DNA of 64,000 nucleotides from Bradyrhizobiaceae bacterium PARB1 (GTDB lineage: Bacteria > Pseudomonadota > Alphaproteobacteria > Rhizobiales > Xanthobacteraceae). Under the pieces are notes generated by a model. It made no database searches. It worked only from the letters and a program-made list of their open reading frames with translations, and had not been told where the DNA came from. Of the stretch, positions 7,228-17,045 are shown piece after piece. The first letter of the stretch is position 1; each line of letters opens with the position of its first letter. A program made the position numbers and the translations under genes. The stretch lies in the NCBI GenBank assembly GCA_002256345.1, contig NKIY01000009.1, positions 1 through 64,000 of the forward strand, given 5' to 3'.

Positions 7228-7328
7228 GCGGCCCTGCGGCGCTTCGCATCCCATCGTGCGCTGGCGTGTCGTGGAGGACGCCGGGGGTGGTGGCAGGCGC
7301 AGCAACCGGACGATGGCAGGATAAAAGG

Positions 7329-7459
7329 GCGCACGGTGCGCTTCGGTTGGGCGGTTGTTTTTGTTCATGTTTTTGGCGCGTTCCGCACCGTGCAGCGCTT
7401 TCGCGCACCGTGCGCTCCGCGCCCATCTCCATGATTTTCTTGTCCCTTTTGCACCGTGC
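7329..7459. other. candidate oriT: four GCACCGTGC repeats before the relaxase gene
   Basis: The 243-bp gap between the transglycosylase and the relaxase ATG (7471) holds four copies of a 9-bp semi-palindrome: GCACGGTGC inside 7329-7341, and GCACCGTGC at 7385-7393, 7405-7413 and 7451-7459. The first and third extend to exact 13-bp reverse complements (GCGCACGGTGCGC and GCGCACCGTGCGC). Between them lies a T-rich stretch. oriT normally lies next to its relaxase gene, and in ICEMlSymR7A it is just upstream of rlxS. The repeats could equally be relaxase-gene operators. The nick site is not identified. Confidence 0.5.
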
Positions 7460-7470
7460 GGAATCGCGTC

Positions 7471-9210
7471 ATGTCCGATGACCACGAGTTCCGCATCCGT
7501 CCGGGCCGCATCCGATCGACCCGAGCGCAACAGGCCCGGCCTTTCGTCGCGCAGGCGCTCGCCGCAGCGAAGAAGGCAGGGGGCGGCGTCTCGCGATCGG
7601 GCCGGGTCACCTCGGGCAACCGTTCACGCTTCGGGAGCGGACAGCGCGCCAGCATTCAGGCCAATCGCCTCATCACGTCGCGGACGCGCGGCGCCGTCGT
7701 CAAGGCGCGCGTGGTCCGCCATTCCCCTCGATCCGCACCGCTCGGTACGCATCTCGACTATCTGCGCCGCGACGGTGTGACCCGTGACGGGGAGAAGGCG
7801 AGGCTGTTCGGGCCGGGAACGGAGAATGCCGATGCCCGCGCCTTCGCCGAGCGCTGCGGCGATGACCGGCACCATTTCCGCTTCATCGTTTCGCCCGACG
7901 ACGCGCCCGACATGGCGGACCTCAGATCCTTCACCCACGATCTCGTCGGCCAGATGGAAAAGGATCTCGGCACGAAGCTCGACTGGGTGGCCGTCGATCA
8001 CTGGAACACCGAGCATCCCCATGTCCACCTGATCGTCCGCGGCGTGCGCGACGGTGGACAGGATCTCGTGATCTCGCGCGACTACATCAAGGAAGGCATT
8101 CGCGACCGGGCGCGCGATCTCATCACGCAGGAGCTGGGGCCGCGCACCGACCTCGACATTCGTCGCACCCTCGAAAGCCAGATCGAGACCGAACGCTGGA
8201 CGCAGCTCGACCGCCAGCTTGTCCGCGACGCTGGCAAGTCCGGCATCATCGATCTGGCGCCGCGCGCCGACCGACAGCCGGACGAGTTCCACGCCCTGAA
8301 GGTCGGACGGCTGCGGACCCTCGAAATTCTCGGCGTTGCCGGCCAGGTCGGCCATTCGCAATGGTTCATCAAGCCCGAGGCGGAGAGCGTCCTGCGCGAG
8401 CTCGGCGAGCGCGGCGACATCATCAAGCGCATGCACCGCGCGCTCACCGAACGCGGAATCGAGCGCGGTTCGGCGAGCTACGTCCTGGCCGGTGAAAGCC
8501 TCGACGTTCCCGTGATCGGCCGCCTGCTCGAACGTGGTCTTGATGATGAGCTGAAGGGTACGGCCTATGCCGTGGTCGATGGCGTGGACGGCCGCACCCA
8601 TCACATCAAGCTGCCGCATCTCGACGCCGCCGGCGACAGCCCTCCCGGATCGATCGTCGAGCTGCGCGCCTATGAGGACGCGCGCGGCGAGCGGCGTGTC
8701 GCGCTCGCCGTCCGCTCCGATCTCGATCTCAGCGCGCAGGTGAACGCGACAGGCGCGAGCTGGCTCGACCGGCAGGCGGTTGCCCGCGATCCCATCGCCC
8801 TGTCGGAAGGCGGCTTCGGCGCCGAGGTGCAGCAGGCTCTTGAGCAACGGGCCGAACACCTGGTCGGCGAGGGCCTCGCCGAACGGCAGGGTGGCCGTGT
8901 GGTCTTCGCCCGCAGGCTGCTCAACACGTTGCGAGATCGCGAGGTCAGTGCGCTGGGCGAGAAGCTCGCCGCCGAAACCGGTCTGCCATTCAATCATGCC
9001 GGCAGTGGGGAATATGTCGCCGGCTCCTATCGCCAGCGCTTCACGCTCGCCTCCGGCCGGTTCGCCATGATCGACGACGGCCTCGGCTTCCAGCTCGTCC
9101 CCTGGTCTCCCTCTCTCGAAAAGCAGATCGGACGTCACGTCTCAGGCGTCGCCCGCGACGATGGCGGCGTCGACTGGGACTTCGGCCGCAAGCGGGGGCT
9201 CGGCCTCTAA
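7471..9210 (+). CDS. relaxase with C-terminal DUF3363 (RlxS-like)
   Basis: A 579-residue relaxase that nicks and covalently leads the transferred strand. The N-terminal nuclease domain shows the likely catalytic tyrosine Y97 (GTHLDYLRRDG) and the histidine metal site around 177-186 (DHWNTEHPHVHLIVRG). The C-terminal half is the DUF3363 region typical of this class. ATG 7471 (MSDDHEF) is chosen over GTG 7456, which lies inside the last oriT-like repeat. The ribosome site is weak, perhaps so expression can be repressed by repeat binding. traG follows 24 bp downstream. Confidence 0.9.
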   Translation: MSDDHEFRIRPGRIRSTRAQQARPFVAQALAAAKKAGGGVSRSGRVTSGNRSRFGSGQRASIQANRLITSRTRGAVVKARVVRHSPRSAPLGTHLDYLRRDGVTRDGEKARLFGPGTENADARAFAERCGDDRHHFRFIVSPDDAPDMADLRSFTHDLVGQMEKDLGTKLDWVAVDHWNTEHPHVHLIVRGVRDGGQDLVISRDYIKEGIRDRARDLITQELGPRTDLDIRRTLESQIETERWTQLDRQLVRDAGKSGIIDLAPRADRQPDEFHALKVGRLRTLEILGVAGQVGHSQWFIKPEAESVLRELGERGDIIKRMHRALTERGIERGSASYVLAGESLDVPVIGRLLERGLDDELKGTAYAVVDGVDGRTHHIKLPHLDAAGDSPPGSIVELRAYEDARGERRVALAVRSDLDLSAQVNATGASWLDRQAVARDPIALSEGGFGAEVQQALEQRAEHLVGEGLAERQGGRVVFARRLLNTLRDREVSALGEKLAAETGLPFNHAGSGEYVAGSYRQRFTLASGRFAMIDDGLGFQLVPWSPSLEKQIGRHVSGVARDDGGVDWDFGRKRGLGL

Positions 9211-9234
9211 CAACCGTCAGAAAGGAACCTCGCC

Positions 9235-11220
9235 ATGTCCGGCACCAAGATCCTCTGGGGGCAGATCACGATCGTCTTCCTGATCGTGCTCGTTACCACC
9301 TGGGGCGCGACGCAATATGTTGCGTGGAGCCTCGGCTATCAGGCGCAGCTCGGCGAGCCGTGGTTCAGGCTCTTCGGTGTGCCGTTCTATTTTCCAGCCG
9401 CTATCATGTGGTGGTGGTACTTTTACGATGCCTATGCGCCGGGCATATTCGCGACCGGCGGCATGATCGCCGCGTCGGGCGGTTTCATCGCCATCGCGGT
9501 CGCTATCGGCATGTCGGTCTGGCGCGCGCGCGAACAGAAGAATGTCGCCACCTATGGCTCGGCCCGCTGGGCAGAGAAGCCCGAGATCGAGGCTGCGGGC
9601 CTGCTCGATCCCGACGGCGTGGTACTCGGCCGATACCATCGCGAGTATCTGCGCCATGATGGGCCGGAGCATGTGCTGTGCTTTGCGCCTACCCGATCCG
9701 GCAAGGGTGTCGGTCTCGTCGTGCCGTCGCTCCTCACCTGGCCGGGCTCGGCCATCGTCCATGATATCAAGGGTGAGAACTGGACGCTGACCGCGGGCTT
9801 CCGGTCACTCCATGGCCGTGTGCTGCTGTTCGATCCGACCAATCCCAAATCCTCCGCCTACAATCCGCTGCTCGAGGTCCGCCGGGGCGAATGGGAGGTT
9901 CGCGACGTCCAGAACATCGCCGACATTCTCGTCGATCCCGAGGGGAGCCTGGACAAAAGAAATCACTGGGAAAAGACCAGCCATTCACTTCTGGTCGGCG
10001 CAATCCTGCATGTCCTCTATGCAGAGCCGGAAAAGACGCTGGCCGGCGTCGCCAACTTCCTCTCCGATCCGAAGCGCCCGGTGGAGTCGACGCTGCGTGC
10101 TATGATGAAGACCGCGCATCTGGGCGAGGCCGGTCCACACCCTGTCGTGGCCAGCGCGGCGCGCGAGCTCCTCAACAAATCCGACAATGAGCGCTCCGGC
10201 GTTCTATCAACCGCCATGTCGTTTCTCGGATTGTACCGCGATCCTGTTGTTGCCGAGGTCACGCGGCGCTGCGACTGGCGGATCAGCGACATCGTCGGCG
10301 GCGAGCTTCCGACGACGCTCTACCTCGTCGTGCCGCCCAGCGACATCAACCGGACCAAGCCGCTGATCCGCCTGCTACTCAATCAGATCGGCCGTCGCCT
10401 GACCGAAGAGCTCCAGGCGAAGACCGGGCGCCATCGTCTCCTCCTCATGCTCGATGAGTTTCCGGCGCTCGGCCGCCTCGACTTTTTCGAGACCGCGCTG
10501 GCCTTCATGGCGGGGTATGGGTTGAAGAGCTTCCTGATCGCGCAATCGCTGAACCAGATCGAGAAAGCCTATGGGCCGAACAATTCGATCCTCGACAACT
10601 GCCATGTTCGCGTGAGCTTCGCGACGAACGACGAGCGGACGGCCAAGCGCGTCTCGGACGCCCTCGGGACGGCCACCGAGATGAAGGCCATGAAAAACTA
10701 TGCCGGGCATCGTCTGTCGCCCTGGCTCGGCCACCTGATGGTGTCTCGCTCGGAAACCGCCCGCCAGTTGCTCACGCCGGGCGAGATCATGCAGCTTCCG
10801 CCGGCCGACGAGATCGTCATGGTCGCCGGCATTCCGCCGATCCGGGCGAAAAAGGCGCGCTATTATGAGGATGCCCGTTTCCGCGAACGTCTTCTGGCGC
10901 CGCCCGCCTTGAAGCGCCCGGAACAGATTCGTCCGGACGACTGGACCAGCCTGCCGATCCCGGCGCGGCCGGAAGCGCTCGATGCGCAACCGGCAGGCCG
11001 ATCCGACGACGAGGACCCGACCGAATCCGAACGGCGGCTGCAGCACGAGCTCCACCGGGTAAAGCCGGTAGAAAAGAAAGCGCCGATCGAGAACGAGTTC
11101 GAGATCGAGCCGCCTGACGACATCGATGAGGATGCCGTGCGCAACCAGCGCATGATCCGCCAGATGCAGGGCGTCGCACGGCAGGTCTCGCTCGATCCGA
11201 ATGACGGCATGGAACTGTAG
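9235..11220 (+). CDS. traG: TraG/VirD4-type coupling protein
   Basis: A 661-residue inner-membrane ATPase that links the relaxosome to the secretion channel. It has N-terminal membrane segments (about 8-28 and 45-95), Walker A APTRSGKGV (151-159), Walker B LLLMLDEFPALGRL (403-416) and the AQSLNQIEKAYG motif. The C-terminal ~100 residues are charged and probably contact cargo. The AAAGGA ribosome site is good. It lies between the relaxase and the trb genes, the usual order. Confidence 0.95.
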   Translation: MSGTKILWGQITIVFLIVLVTTWGATQYVAWSLGYQAQLGEPWFRLFGVPFYFPAAIMWWWYFYDAYAPGIFATGGMIAASGGFIAIAVAIGMSVWRAREQKNVATYGSARWAEKPEIEAAGLLDPDGVVLGRYHREYLRHDGPEHVLCFAPTRSGKGVGLVVPSLLTWPGSAIVHDIKGENWTLTAGFRSLHGRVLLFDPTNPKSSAYNPLLEVRRGEWEVRDVQNIADILVDPEGSLDKRNHWEKTSHSLLVGAILHVLYAEPEKTLAGVANFLSDPKRPVESTLRAMMKTAHLGEAGPHPVVASAARELLNKSDNERSGVLSTAMSFLGLYRDPVVAEVTRRCDWRISDIVGGELPTTLYLVVPPSDINRTKPLIRLLLNQIGRRLTEELQAKTGRHRLLLMLDEFPALGRLDFFETALAFMAGYGLKSFLIAQSLNQIEKAYGPNNSILDNCHVRVSFATNDERTAKRVSDALGTATEMKAMKNYAGHRLSPWLGHLMVSRSETARQLLTPGEIMQLPPADEIVMVAGIPPIRAKKARYYEDARFRERLLAPPALKRPEQIRPDDWTSLPIPARPEALDAQPAGRSDDEDPTESERRLQHELHRVKPVEKKAPIENEFEIEPPDDIDEDAVRNQRMIRQMQGVARQVSLDPNDGMEL

Positions 11221-11225
11221 GCGCC

Positions 11226-11654
11226 ATGACCAGTCACCGGAAGAAGATAAAGACCACGGTCTATCTGGACCCCGATGTCGAGAAGACGCTGGCGGATTTT
11301 GCCGCCCGGCGCGATCAATCGCAATCCATGATCGCGGAGGCGGCCATCGCGTCGTTTCTCTCGCCGGACGATGCCGAGCGGCGGGAGGCGATCGTCGCCA
11401 AGCGCCTCGACCAGATCGACCGCCGCATGACGCGCCTGGAACGGGACGTCGGCATCGCCGTCGAGACCCTTGCGGTGTTCATCCGCTTCTGGATAACCAC
11501 GACGCCCGCCTTGCCGGAGCCGGCGGCGCAGGCAGCGCGTGCCAAATCCAGCGAGCGTTACGAGGCGTTCATCACCGCGCTTGGCCGGCGCCTGGCGCAG
11601 GGGCCGAAGCTTCGGCAAGAGATTTCGGAAGATGTGCCCGAATCGGACGCGTGA
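11226..11654 (+). CDS. CopG-like ribbon-helix-helix protein
   Basis: 142 residues: an RHH domain at 7-50 (KIKTTVYLDPDVEKTLADFA), then a coiled-coil-prone stretch (RLDQIDRRMTRLERDVGIAV), a hydrophobic segment (ETLAVFIRFWITTTPALPEP) and a charged tail. It starts 5 bp after traG. Proteins of this shape between traG and trbB are annotated as CopG regulators or TraK-like accessory proteins. It may repress the trb operon or assist the relaxosome. A 7-bp inverted repeat (11794-11810, ATCCCCG-ATC-CGGGGAT) in the following 190-bp gap is a possible operator. Confidence 0.75.
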   Translation: MTSHRKKIKTTVYLDPDVEKTLADFAARRDQSQSMIAEAAIASFLSPDDAERREAIVAKRLDQIDRRMTRLERDVGIAVETLAVFIRFWITTTPALPEPAAQAARAKSSERYEAFITALGRRLAQGPKLRQEISEDVPESDA

Positions 11655-11844
11655 ACACCTCGCGCGCGGCATCTGGGAATCGATACGACCAGTTCAAGAA
11701 CAGGGGCGCACCGCCGTTCTCCTGTATTTGCACGCCACGCTACTACTACGACCGAAACTTGTTGAATCGGCCTGATTCCGGGCTCTTTTAATCATCCCCG
11801 ATCCGGGGATCATCTGTTGCGTCCCCACGAGAAACGGGGACGAG

Positions 11845-12828
11845 ATGGCATTCACTCATCACAGACAGGAAGCGAGCCAGCGTGGCGCGCGCATGCTGCG
11901 CACCGCGCTCGGCAGCGCCATCGCGCGGTTTCTGGAAGACCCGGCGGTGGTCGAGGTGATGCTGAATCCCGATGGGCGCATCTGGGTGGATCGGCTTTCC
12001 GAAGGGCTGGCCGATACCGGCGAGACGATGACGGCCGCCGATGGCGAGCGCATCGTGCGTCTGGTCGCGCATCATGTCGGTGCGGAGGTTCACGCCCGCT
12101 CGCCGCGCGTCTCGGCCGAGTTGCCGGAAACAGGTGAGCGTTTTGAGGGCCTGCTTCCACCAGTCGTAGCGTCACCCGCCTTCGCTATTCGCAAGCCGGC
12201 TGTCGCGGTCTTCACGCTCGACGATTATGTGGCCGCCGGCATCATGACGGCCGACCAGGCGGTGAAGCTGCGCGCAGCGGTCCAGTCCCGCGCCAACATA
12301 CTCGTCGCTGGGGGCACTTCTACCGGCAAGACAACGCTGACCAACGCGCTGCTCGCCGAGGTGGCGAAGACAGCAGATCGCGTCGTCATCATTGAGGATA
12401 CCCGCGAGCTGCAATGCGCAGCGCCGAACCTAGTCGCGATGCGGACCAAGGATGGCGTTGCCACGCTTTCCGATCTCGTCCGCTCCTCGCTGCGCCTGCG
12501 GCCCGACCGCATTCCCATTGGCGAGGTCCGCGGCTCAGAAGCCCTCGACCTGCTCAAAGCCTGGGGCACCGGCCATCCCGGCGGCATCGGCACGATCCAC
12601 GCCGGCTCCGGCATCGGCGCGCTGCGTCGCCTCGAGCAACTCATCCAGGAAGCCGTCGTCACGGTCCCGCGCGCGCTGATCGCCGAGACCATCGATCTCG
12701 TCGCCGTCCTCTCCGGCCGCGGCTTGTCGCGCCGGCTGGCCGAGCTCGCGCGCGTCGACGGCATCGATCCCGCCACCGGCGACTACCGCATCATCCCCGC
12801 AACCACCTCGAATGGAGAAGCTGAATGA
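11845..12828 (+). CDS. trbB: TrbB conjugation ATPase (VirB11-like)
   Basis: A 327-residue hexameric traffic ATPase that powers pilus and channel assembly at the inner membrane. It has Walker A GGTSTGKT (156-163), the Asp box [24 protein letters not shown] as Walker B region, and the His box [10 protein letters not shown]. It is the first gene of the trb operon. The 190 bp upstream are non-coding with one short inverted repeat, and probably hold the operon promoter. The stop overlaps trbC (ATGA). Confidence 0.96.
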   Translation: MAFTHHRQEASQRGARMLRTALGSAIARFLEDPAVVEVMLNPDGRIWVDRLSEGLADTGETMTAADGERIVRLVAHHVGAEVHARSPRVSAELPETGERFEGLLPPVVASPAFAIRKPAVAVFTLDDYVAAGIMTADQAVKLRAAVQSRANILVAGGTSTGKTTLTNALLAEVAKTADRVVIIEDTRELQCAAPNLVAMRTKDGVATLSDLVRSSLRLRPDRIPIGEVRGSEALDLLKAWGTGHPGGIGTIHAGSGIGALRRLEQLIQEAVVTVPRALIAETIDLVAVLSGRGLSRRLAELARVDGIDPATGDYRIIPATTSNGEAE

Positions 12829-13235
12829 ATTCGCCCGTCGTTCCGAATGTGACCAATCCGCCCGTCCTGTCGCCCGTGCCCATCGGTCCAGATCTGCCCG
12901 CCGGCTCGATCATGCGCGGCAGCTACCGGCGTCTCGCCAGTTCGACCGCGCTCTTCACCATCATGATGCTGGCCGCCACGCCGCCGGCCCATGCCTCCGG
13001 CTCCTCCATGCCGTGGGAACAGCCGCTTCAACAGATCCTCCAGTCGATCGAGGGGCCGGTCGCCAAGATCGTGGCGGTGATCATCATCATCGCCACCGGC
13101 CTGGCGCTCGCCTTCGGCGACACCAGCGGCGGCTTCCGCCGCCTGATCCAGATCGTATTCGGTCTGTCGATCGCCTTCGCGGCCAGCTCGTTCTTCCTCA
13201 GCTTCTTCAGCTTCGGCGGCGGGGTACTTGTCTGA
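12825..13235 (+). CDS. trbC: TrbC pilin precursor (VirB2-like)
   Basis: A 136-residue major pilin precursor. A long N-terminal leader with a hydrophobic signal (about 43-57, cleavage near AHA) is followed by the mature pilin with two membrane helices (IVAVIIIIATGLALAFG and LIQIVFGLSIAFAASSFFLS) separated by a short polar loop. TraF at 5536 is the expected maturation peptidase. The stop overlaps the trbD start by one base. Confidence 0.93.
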   Translation: MNSPVVPNVTNPPVLSPVPIGPDLPAGSIMRGSYRRLASSTALFTIMMLAATPPAHASGSSMPWEQPLQQILQSIEGPVAKIVAVIIIIATGLALAFGDTSGGFRRLIQIVFGLSIAFAASSFFLSFFSFGGGVLV

Positions 13236-13516
13236 TGGCGGCGGTCTTCGAACAACTCGACGCGGTGCCGGGCTTTTCGGTGCCCGTCCATCGCGCCTTG
13301 ACCGAGCACATCCTGCTGGGCGGTGCACCGCGCTCCATCGCGATCATGAACGGCACGTTGGCCGGGGCCGTGGGCCTCGGCCTGCGCCTCTGGCTCGTCG
13401 GCCTCGCCATCTGGGCAATCGGTCATTTCGTGGCCGTCTGGGCGGCCCGTCGCGATCCACTCTTTGTCGAGGTCGGGCGCAGGCATCTGCGCATTCCGGC
13501 TTTCCTCGCGGTGTGA
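13235..13516 (+). CDS. trbD: TrbD inner-membrane channel protein (VirB3-like)
   Basis: A 93-residue VirB3-type protein: VPVHRALTEHILLGGAPRSI at the start and one or two membrane helices (GTLAGAVGLGLRLWLVGLAI and the following segment). It works with the TrbE ATPase at the base of the channel. TGATG overlap with trbC; TrbE follows with a GAGGAGG site located at the trbD stop. Confidence 0.93.
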   Translation: MAAVFEQLDAVPGFSVPVHRALTEHILLGGAPRSIAIMNGTLAGAVGLGLRLWLVGLAIWAIGHFVAVWAARRDPLFVEVGRRHLRIPAFLAV

Positions 13517-13526
13517 GGAGGCGGCC

Positions 13527-15983
13527 ATGATGAATCTCGCCGAATATCGTCGCACTGCCGCTCGCCTCGCCGACTATTTGCCATGGGTCGCTCTGGTCGC
13601 TCCCGGCATCGTGCTGAACAAGGATGGCTCGTTTCAGCGCACGGCCCGCTTTCGGGGTCCGGATCTGGATTCCTCCGTCGCGGCCGAGCTGGTTGCCGTT
13701 GCGAGCCGCATCAACAACGCTTTCCGCCGCCTTGGCCTGGGCTGGAGCATTTTCATCGAGGCACAACGGTACGAGGCCGCCACCTATCCCGACAACATCT
13801 TTCCCGATCCCGCGTCGGCTTTGGTCGATGCCGAGCGCAAGGCCGACTTCGAAGAAGCCGGCGCACATTTCGTATCGAGCTACTTCCTCACCTTCCTGTT
13901 TCTTCCGCCGGCCGAGGAAGCCGCACGTACCGAGTCCTGGCTTTACGAAGGGCGTGAGCGCTCGGGCGTCGACCCGCACGAGATCCTGCGCGCCTTCACC
14001 GACCGCACCGATCGCGTGCTGGCCCTACTTGACGGTTTCATGCCGTCCTGCGGTTGGCTCGATGACAGCGAGACGCTGACCTACCTGCATTCCAGCGTGT
14101 CGACGAAACGCCATCGTGTCCGCGTACCGGAAACGCCGATCTATCTCGACGCGCTGCTCGCCGATCAGCCGCTCACCGGCGGTCTGGAGCCGCGTCTTGG
14201 CGATCAGAATCTGCGTGTGCTGACCGTCGTCGGCTTCCCGACCGCGACGACGCCCGGCCTGCTCGACGATCTGAACCGGCTGGCCTTCCCGTATCGCTGG
14301 TCGACGCGCGCGATCCTCCTCGACAAGACCGACGCGACCAAGCTGCTCACCAAGATCAGGCGGCAATGGTTCGCCAAGCGCAAGTCGATTGCCGCGATCC
14401 TCAAGGAGGTGATGACCAACGAGCAATCGGTGCTGGTGGACACCGACGCCGCGAACAAGGCCGCTGACGCGGACATGGCCTTGCAGGAGCTCGGCGCCGA
14501 CGTCGCCGGCATGGCCTATGTCACCGCCACGATCACGGTCTGGGACGCCGATCCGCGCCTTGCCGATGAAAAGCTGCGGCTGGTCGAGAAGGTCATCCAG
14601 GGCCGCGACTTCACCGCCATGATCGAGACGGTGAACGCGGTGGACGCCTGGCTCGGCAGTTTGCCCGGCCATGTCTATGCAAACGTGCGTCAGCCGCCGA
14701 TCTCGACGCTCAATCTCGCCCACATGATTCCCCTCTCCGCCGTGTGGGCGGGGCCGGAACGGGACGATCACTTCGATGCGCCCCCGCTGCTTTACGGCAG
14801 AACCGAAGGTTCGACCCCGTTCCGGCTTTCTTTGCATGTCGGCGATGTCGGCCACACGCTCGTCGTCGGCCCAACAGGGGCGGGCAAATCCGTGCTGCTC
14901 GCCCTCATGGCCTTGCAATTTCGCCGTTACCTCCGCAGCCAGGTCTTCGCTTTCGACTTCGGCGGTTCGATCCGCGCCGCATCGCTCGCCATGGGCGGCG
15001 ACTGGCACGATCTCGGCGGCGGCCTGACCGAAGGATCGGAATCCTCGGTATCGCTTCAGCCGCTGGCCCGCATTCACGACACCTATGAGCGCGCCTGGGC
15101 CGCCGACTGGATCGTCGCGATCCTTCTGCGGGAAGGGATTAAAATCACCCCGGAGGCAAAGGAGCACATCTGGACGGCGCTCACCTCGCTCGCCTCGGCG
15201 CCTGTTGGTGAGCGCACGATCACCGGCCTCAGCGTCCTTCTCCAGTCCAACGACCTCAAACAGGCGCTCCGCCCTTTCTGCGTCGGCGGTCCCTATGGCC
15301 GCTTGCTCGATGCCGAAGCCGAACATCTCGGCTCGGCCGACGTGCAGGCATTCGAGATCGAGGGACTGGTCGGGACGGGCGCTGCGCCTGCTGTGCTCGC
15401 CTATCTCTTCCACCGCATCGGCGACAGGCTGGACGGGCGGCCGACGCTGCTCATCATCGACGAAGGCTGGCTGGCGCTAGACGACGAAGGCTTCGCCGGC
15501 CAGCTCCGCGAGTGGCTCAAGACGCTGCGCAAGAAAAACGCCTCGGTCATCTTCGCCACCCAGTCGCTCAGCGACATCGACAATTCGGACATTGCCCCGG
15601 CCATCATCGAAAGTTGCCCGACGCGACTGCTCCTGCCGAACGAACGGGCAGTCGAACCGCAGATCACCGCCATCTATCGCCGCTTCGGTCTCAATGACCG
15701 TCAGATCGAGATCCTCGCGCGAGCGACGCCCAAGCGCGACTACTACTGCCAGTCCCGGCGCGGCAATCGTCTGTTCGAGCTCGGCCTGTCCGAAGTCGGG
15801 CTCGCGCTCTGTGCTGCATCTTCCAAGTCCGATCAGACGCTGATTGCCCAGATCGTCGCCGAGAACGGACGCGACGGCTTCCTCACGGCGTGGCTCGCCG
15901 CTCGCGAGGTCGGCTGGGCCGTCGATCTGATCCCGAACGTCCAGACGACCGTCCTCCAATCCCAAAAGGAACCTCTATCATGA
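13527..15983 (+). CDS. trbE: TrbE conjugation ATPase (VirB4-like)
   Basis: An 818-residue VirB4-type ATPase, the largest T4SS motor. N-terminal CagE/TrbE/VirB domain, then a RecA-like ATPase with Walker A GPTGAGKS (448-455) and Walker B TLLIIDEGWLAL followed by VIFATQSLSDI. ATG 13527 is chosen over an upstream GTG 13464 because GAGGAGG lies 6 bp before it and it follows the trbD stop. The last base pairs overlap trbJ (ATGA). Full family length. Confidence 0.95.
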   Translation: MMNLAEYRRTAARLADYLPWVALVAPGIVLNKDGSFQRTARFRGPDLDSSVAAELVAVASRINNAFRRLGLGWSIFIEAQRYEAATYPDNIFPDPASALVDAERKADFEEAGAHFVSSYFLTFLFLPPAEEAARTESWLYEGRERSGVDPHEILRAFTDRTDRVLALLDGFMPSCGWLDDSETLTYLHSSVSTKRHRVRVPETPIYLDALLADQPLTGGLEPRLGDQNLRVLTVVGFPTATTPGLLDDLNRLAFPYRWSTRAILLDKTDATKLLTKIRRQWFAKRKSIAAILKEVMTNEQSVLVDTDAANKAADADMALQELGADVAGMAYVTATITVWDADPRLADEKLRLVEKVIQGRDFTAMIETVNAVDAWLGSLPGHVYANVRQPPISTLNLAHMIPLSAVWAGPERDDHFDAPPLLYGRTEGSTPFRLSLHVGDVGHTLVVGPTGAGKSVLLALMALQFRRYLRSQVFAFDFGGSIRAASLAMGGDWHDLGGGLTEGSESSVSLQPLARIHDTYERAWAADWIVAILLREGIKITPEAKEHIWTALTSLASAPVGERTITGLSVLLQSNDLKQALRPFCVGGPYGRLLDAEAEHLGSADVQAFEIEGLVGTGAAPAVLAYLFHRIGDRLDGRPTLLIIDEGWLALDDEGFAGQLREWLKTLRKKNASVIFATQSLSDIDNSDIAPAIIESCPTRLLLPNERAVEPQITAIYRRFGLNDRQIEILARATPKRDYYCQSRRGNRLFELGLSEVGLALCAASSKSDQTLIAQIVAENGRDGFLTAWLAAREVGWAVDLIPNVQTTVLQSQKEPLS

Positions 15984-16744
15984 CGACCTCCCGTTTCCGC
16001 CTGCGCGCAGTTCTGCTTGCCGCAACCGCACTCGCCGCACCGATCGCCTTCTCTTCCGTCGTGACCTCGCCCGCCTATGCGTGGCGGATCGTGTTCGATC
16101 CGAGCAACTACGCGCAGAATGTGCTGACGGCTGCGCGCACTCTGGAACAGATCACGCACCAGATCACCTCGCTTCAGAACGAAGCGACGATGCTGATCAA
16201 CCAGGCGCGCAATCTGGCGAACCTGCCTTTCTCCGCTCTCCAGACCTTGCAGCAGAATGTCCAGAAGACGCAGCAGCTTCTCCAGCAGGCGCAGGGCATC
16301 GCCTTCAACGTCCAGCAGATCGACCAGATGTTCAGCCAGAAATACGGCAACGTCTCCATGTCGGCCACGGATCAGCAACTCGTCTCCGATGCACGATCGC
16401 GCTGGCAGAACACGGTCGGCGGCCTTCAGGACGCCATGCGCGTCCAGGCGGGTGTCGTCGGCAACATCGACACCAACCGCACGCAGATGAGCGAACTGGT
16501 GAGCCAGAGCCAGGGCGCAACGGGCGCGCTTCAGGCGACGCAGGCCGGCAACCAGCTCCTCGCACTCCAGTCGCAGCAGCTTTCCGATCTGGTCGCCTTG
16601 CTTGCGGCCAACGGGCGTGCCGGCGCGCTGACCGAAGCCGAGCGCACGGCTGCGGCGGAGCAGGGACGGGAACAGCGCCGCCGCTTCCTGACGCCGGGCT
16701 CGGGCTACCAGCCGGGCAACGCGCAGATGTTCAACGGCAACTGA
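15980..16744 (+). CDS. trbJ: TrbJ periplasmic T4SS protein (VirB5-like)
   Basis: 254 residues. ATG 15980 overlaps the trbE stop and has AAAGGA upstream; a longer upstream frame is rejected because it lies inside trbE. A signal peptide (about 1-38, ending TSPAYA) is followed by a long, Gln-rich helical region (LQQNVQKTQQLLQQAQGIAF and similar) expected of VirB5/TrbJ minor pilus or tip proteins. Thought to take part in pilus tip and cell contact. Confidence 0.9.
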   Translation: MTTSRFRLRAVLLAATALAAPIAFSSVVTSPAYAWRIVFDPSNYAQNVLTAARTLEQITHQITSLQNEATMLINQARNLANLPFSALQTLQQNVQKTQQLLQQAQGIAFNVQQIDQMFSQKYGNVSMSATDQQLVSDARSRWQNTVGGLQDAMRVQAGVVGNIDTNRTQMSELVSQSQGATGALQATQAGNQLLALQSQQLSDLVALLAANGRAGALTEAERTAAAEQGREQRRRFLTPGSGYQPGNAQMFNGN

Positions 16745-16754
16745 GGGCGGGCTT

Positions 16755-17042
16755 ATGGACGGCAAGATGCTGGCCCGGCTGGGCGCTGTCGTGTTCGTCG
16801 CCGTCGCCATTACGGCGGCGGTCGTCGAACTGACCCGAAAGGAGGACCCGAAAGAGGATTTCTCCACGCGCGTCATCGAACCCTCGCACGATCCGCTGCG
16901 CGCGGGGCAGCGCCGGTGCCAGCAGCTTGGCCAGCAAGCCGCGAATGACCCCGAATGCCTGCGCGTCTGGGCGGAAACCCGCGACCGTTTCCTGCGTCCG
17001 TCCTCTGCACCGGCGTCGCCGTCCTCCAGCGAAGGGCGGTGA
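16755..17042 (+). CDS. TrbK-like entry-exclusion candidate
   Basis: 95 residues: an N-terminal membrane anchor (about 5-25), then a small periplasmic domain with two cysteines (GQRRCQQLGQQAANDPECLR). No lipobox is present, unlike classical RP4 TrbK, and this matches the alternative TrbK form found between trbJ and trbL in these elements. Classical TrbK blocks entry of a second copy of the same element. Function here is inferred from position and shape. Confidence 0.7.
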   Translation: MDGKMLARLGAVVFVAVAITAAVVELTRKEDPKEDFSTRVIEPSHDPLRAGQRRCQQLGQQAANDPECLRVWAETRDRFLRPSSAPASPSSSEGR

Positions 17043-17045
17043 AGC

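Noticed and set aside
14025-15413. 462-codon minus-strand frame inside trbE
   Set aside because: Mirror of a clear VirB4 ATPase gene; low-complexity translation without signatures.
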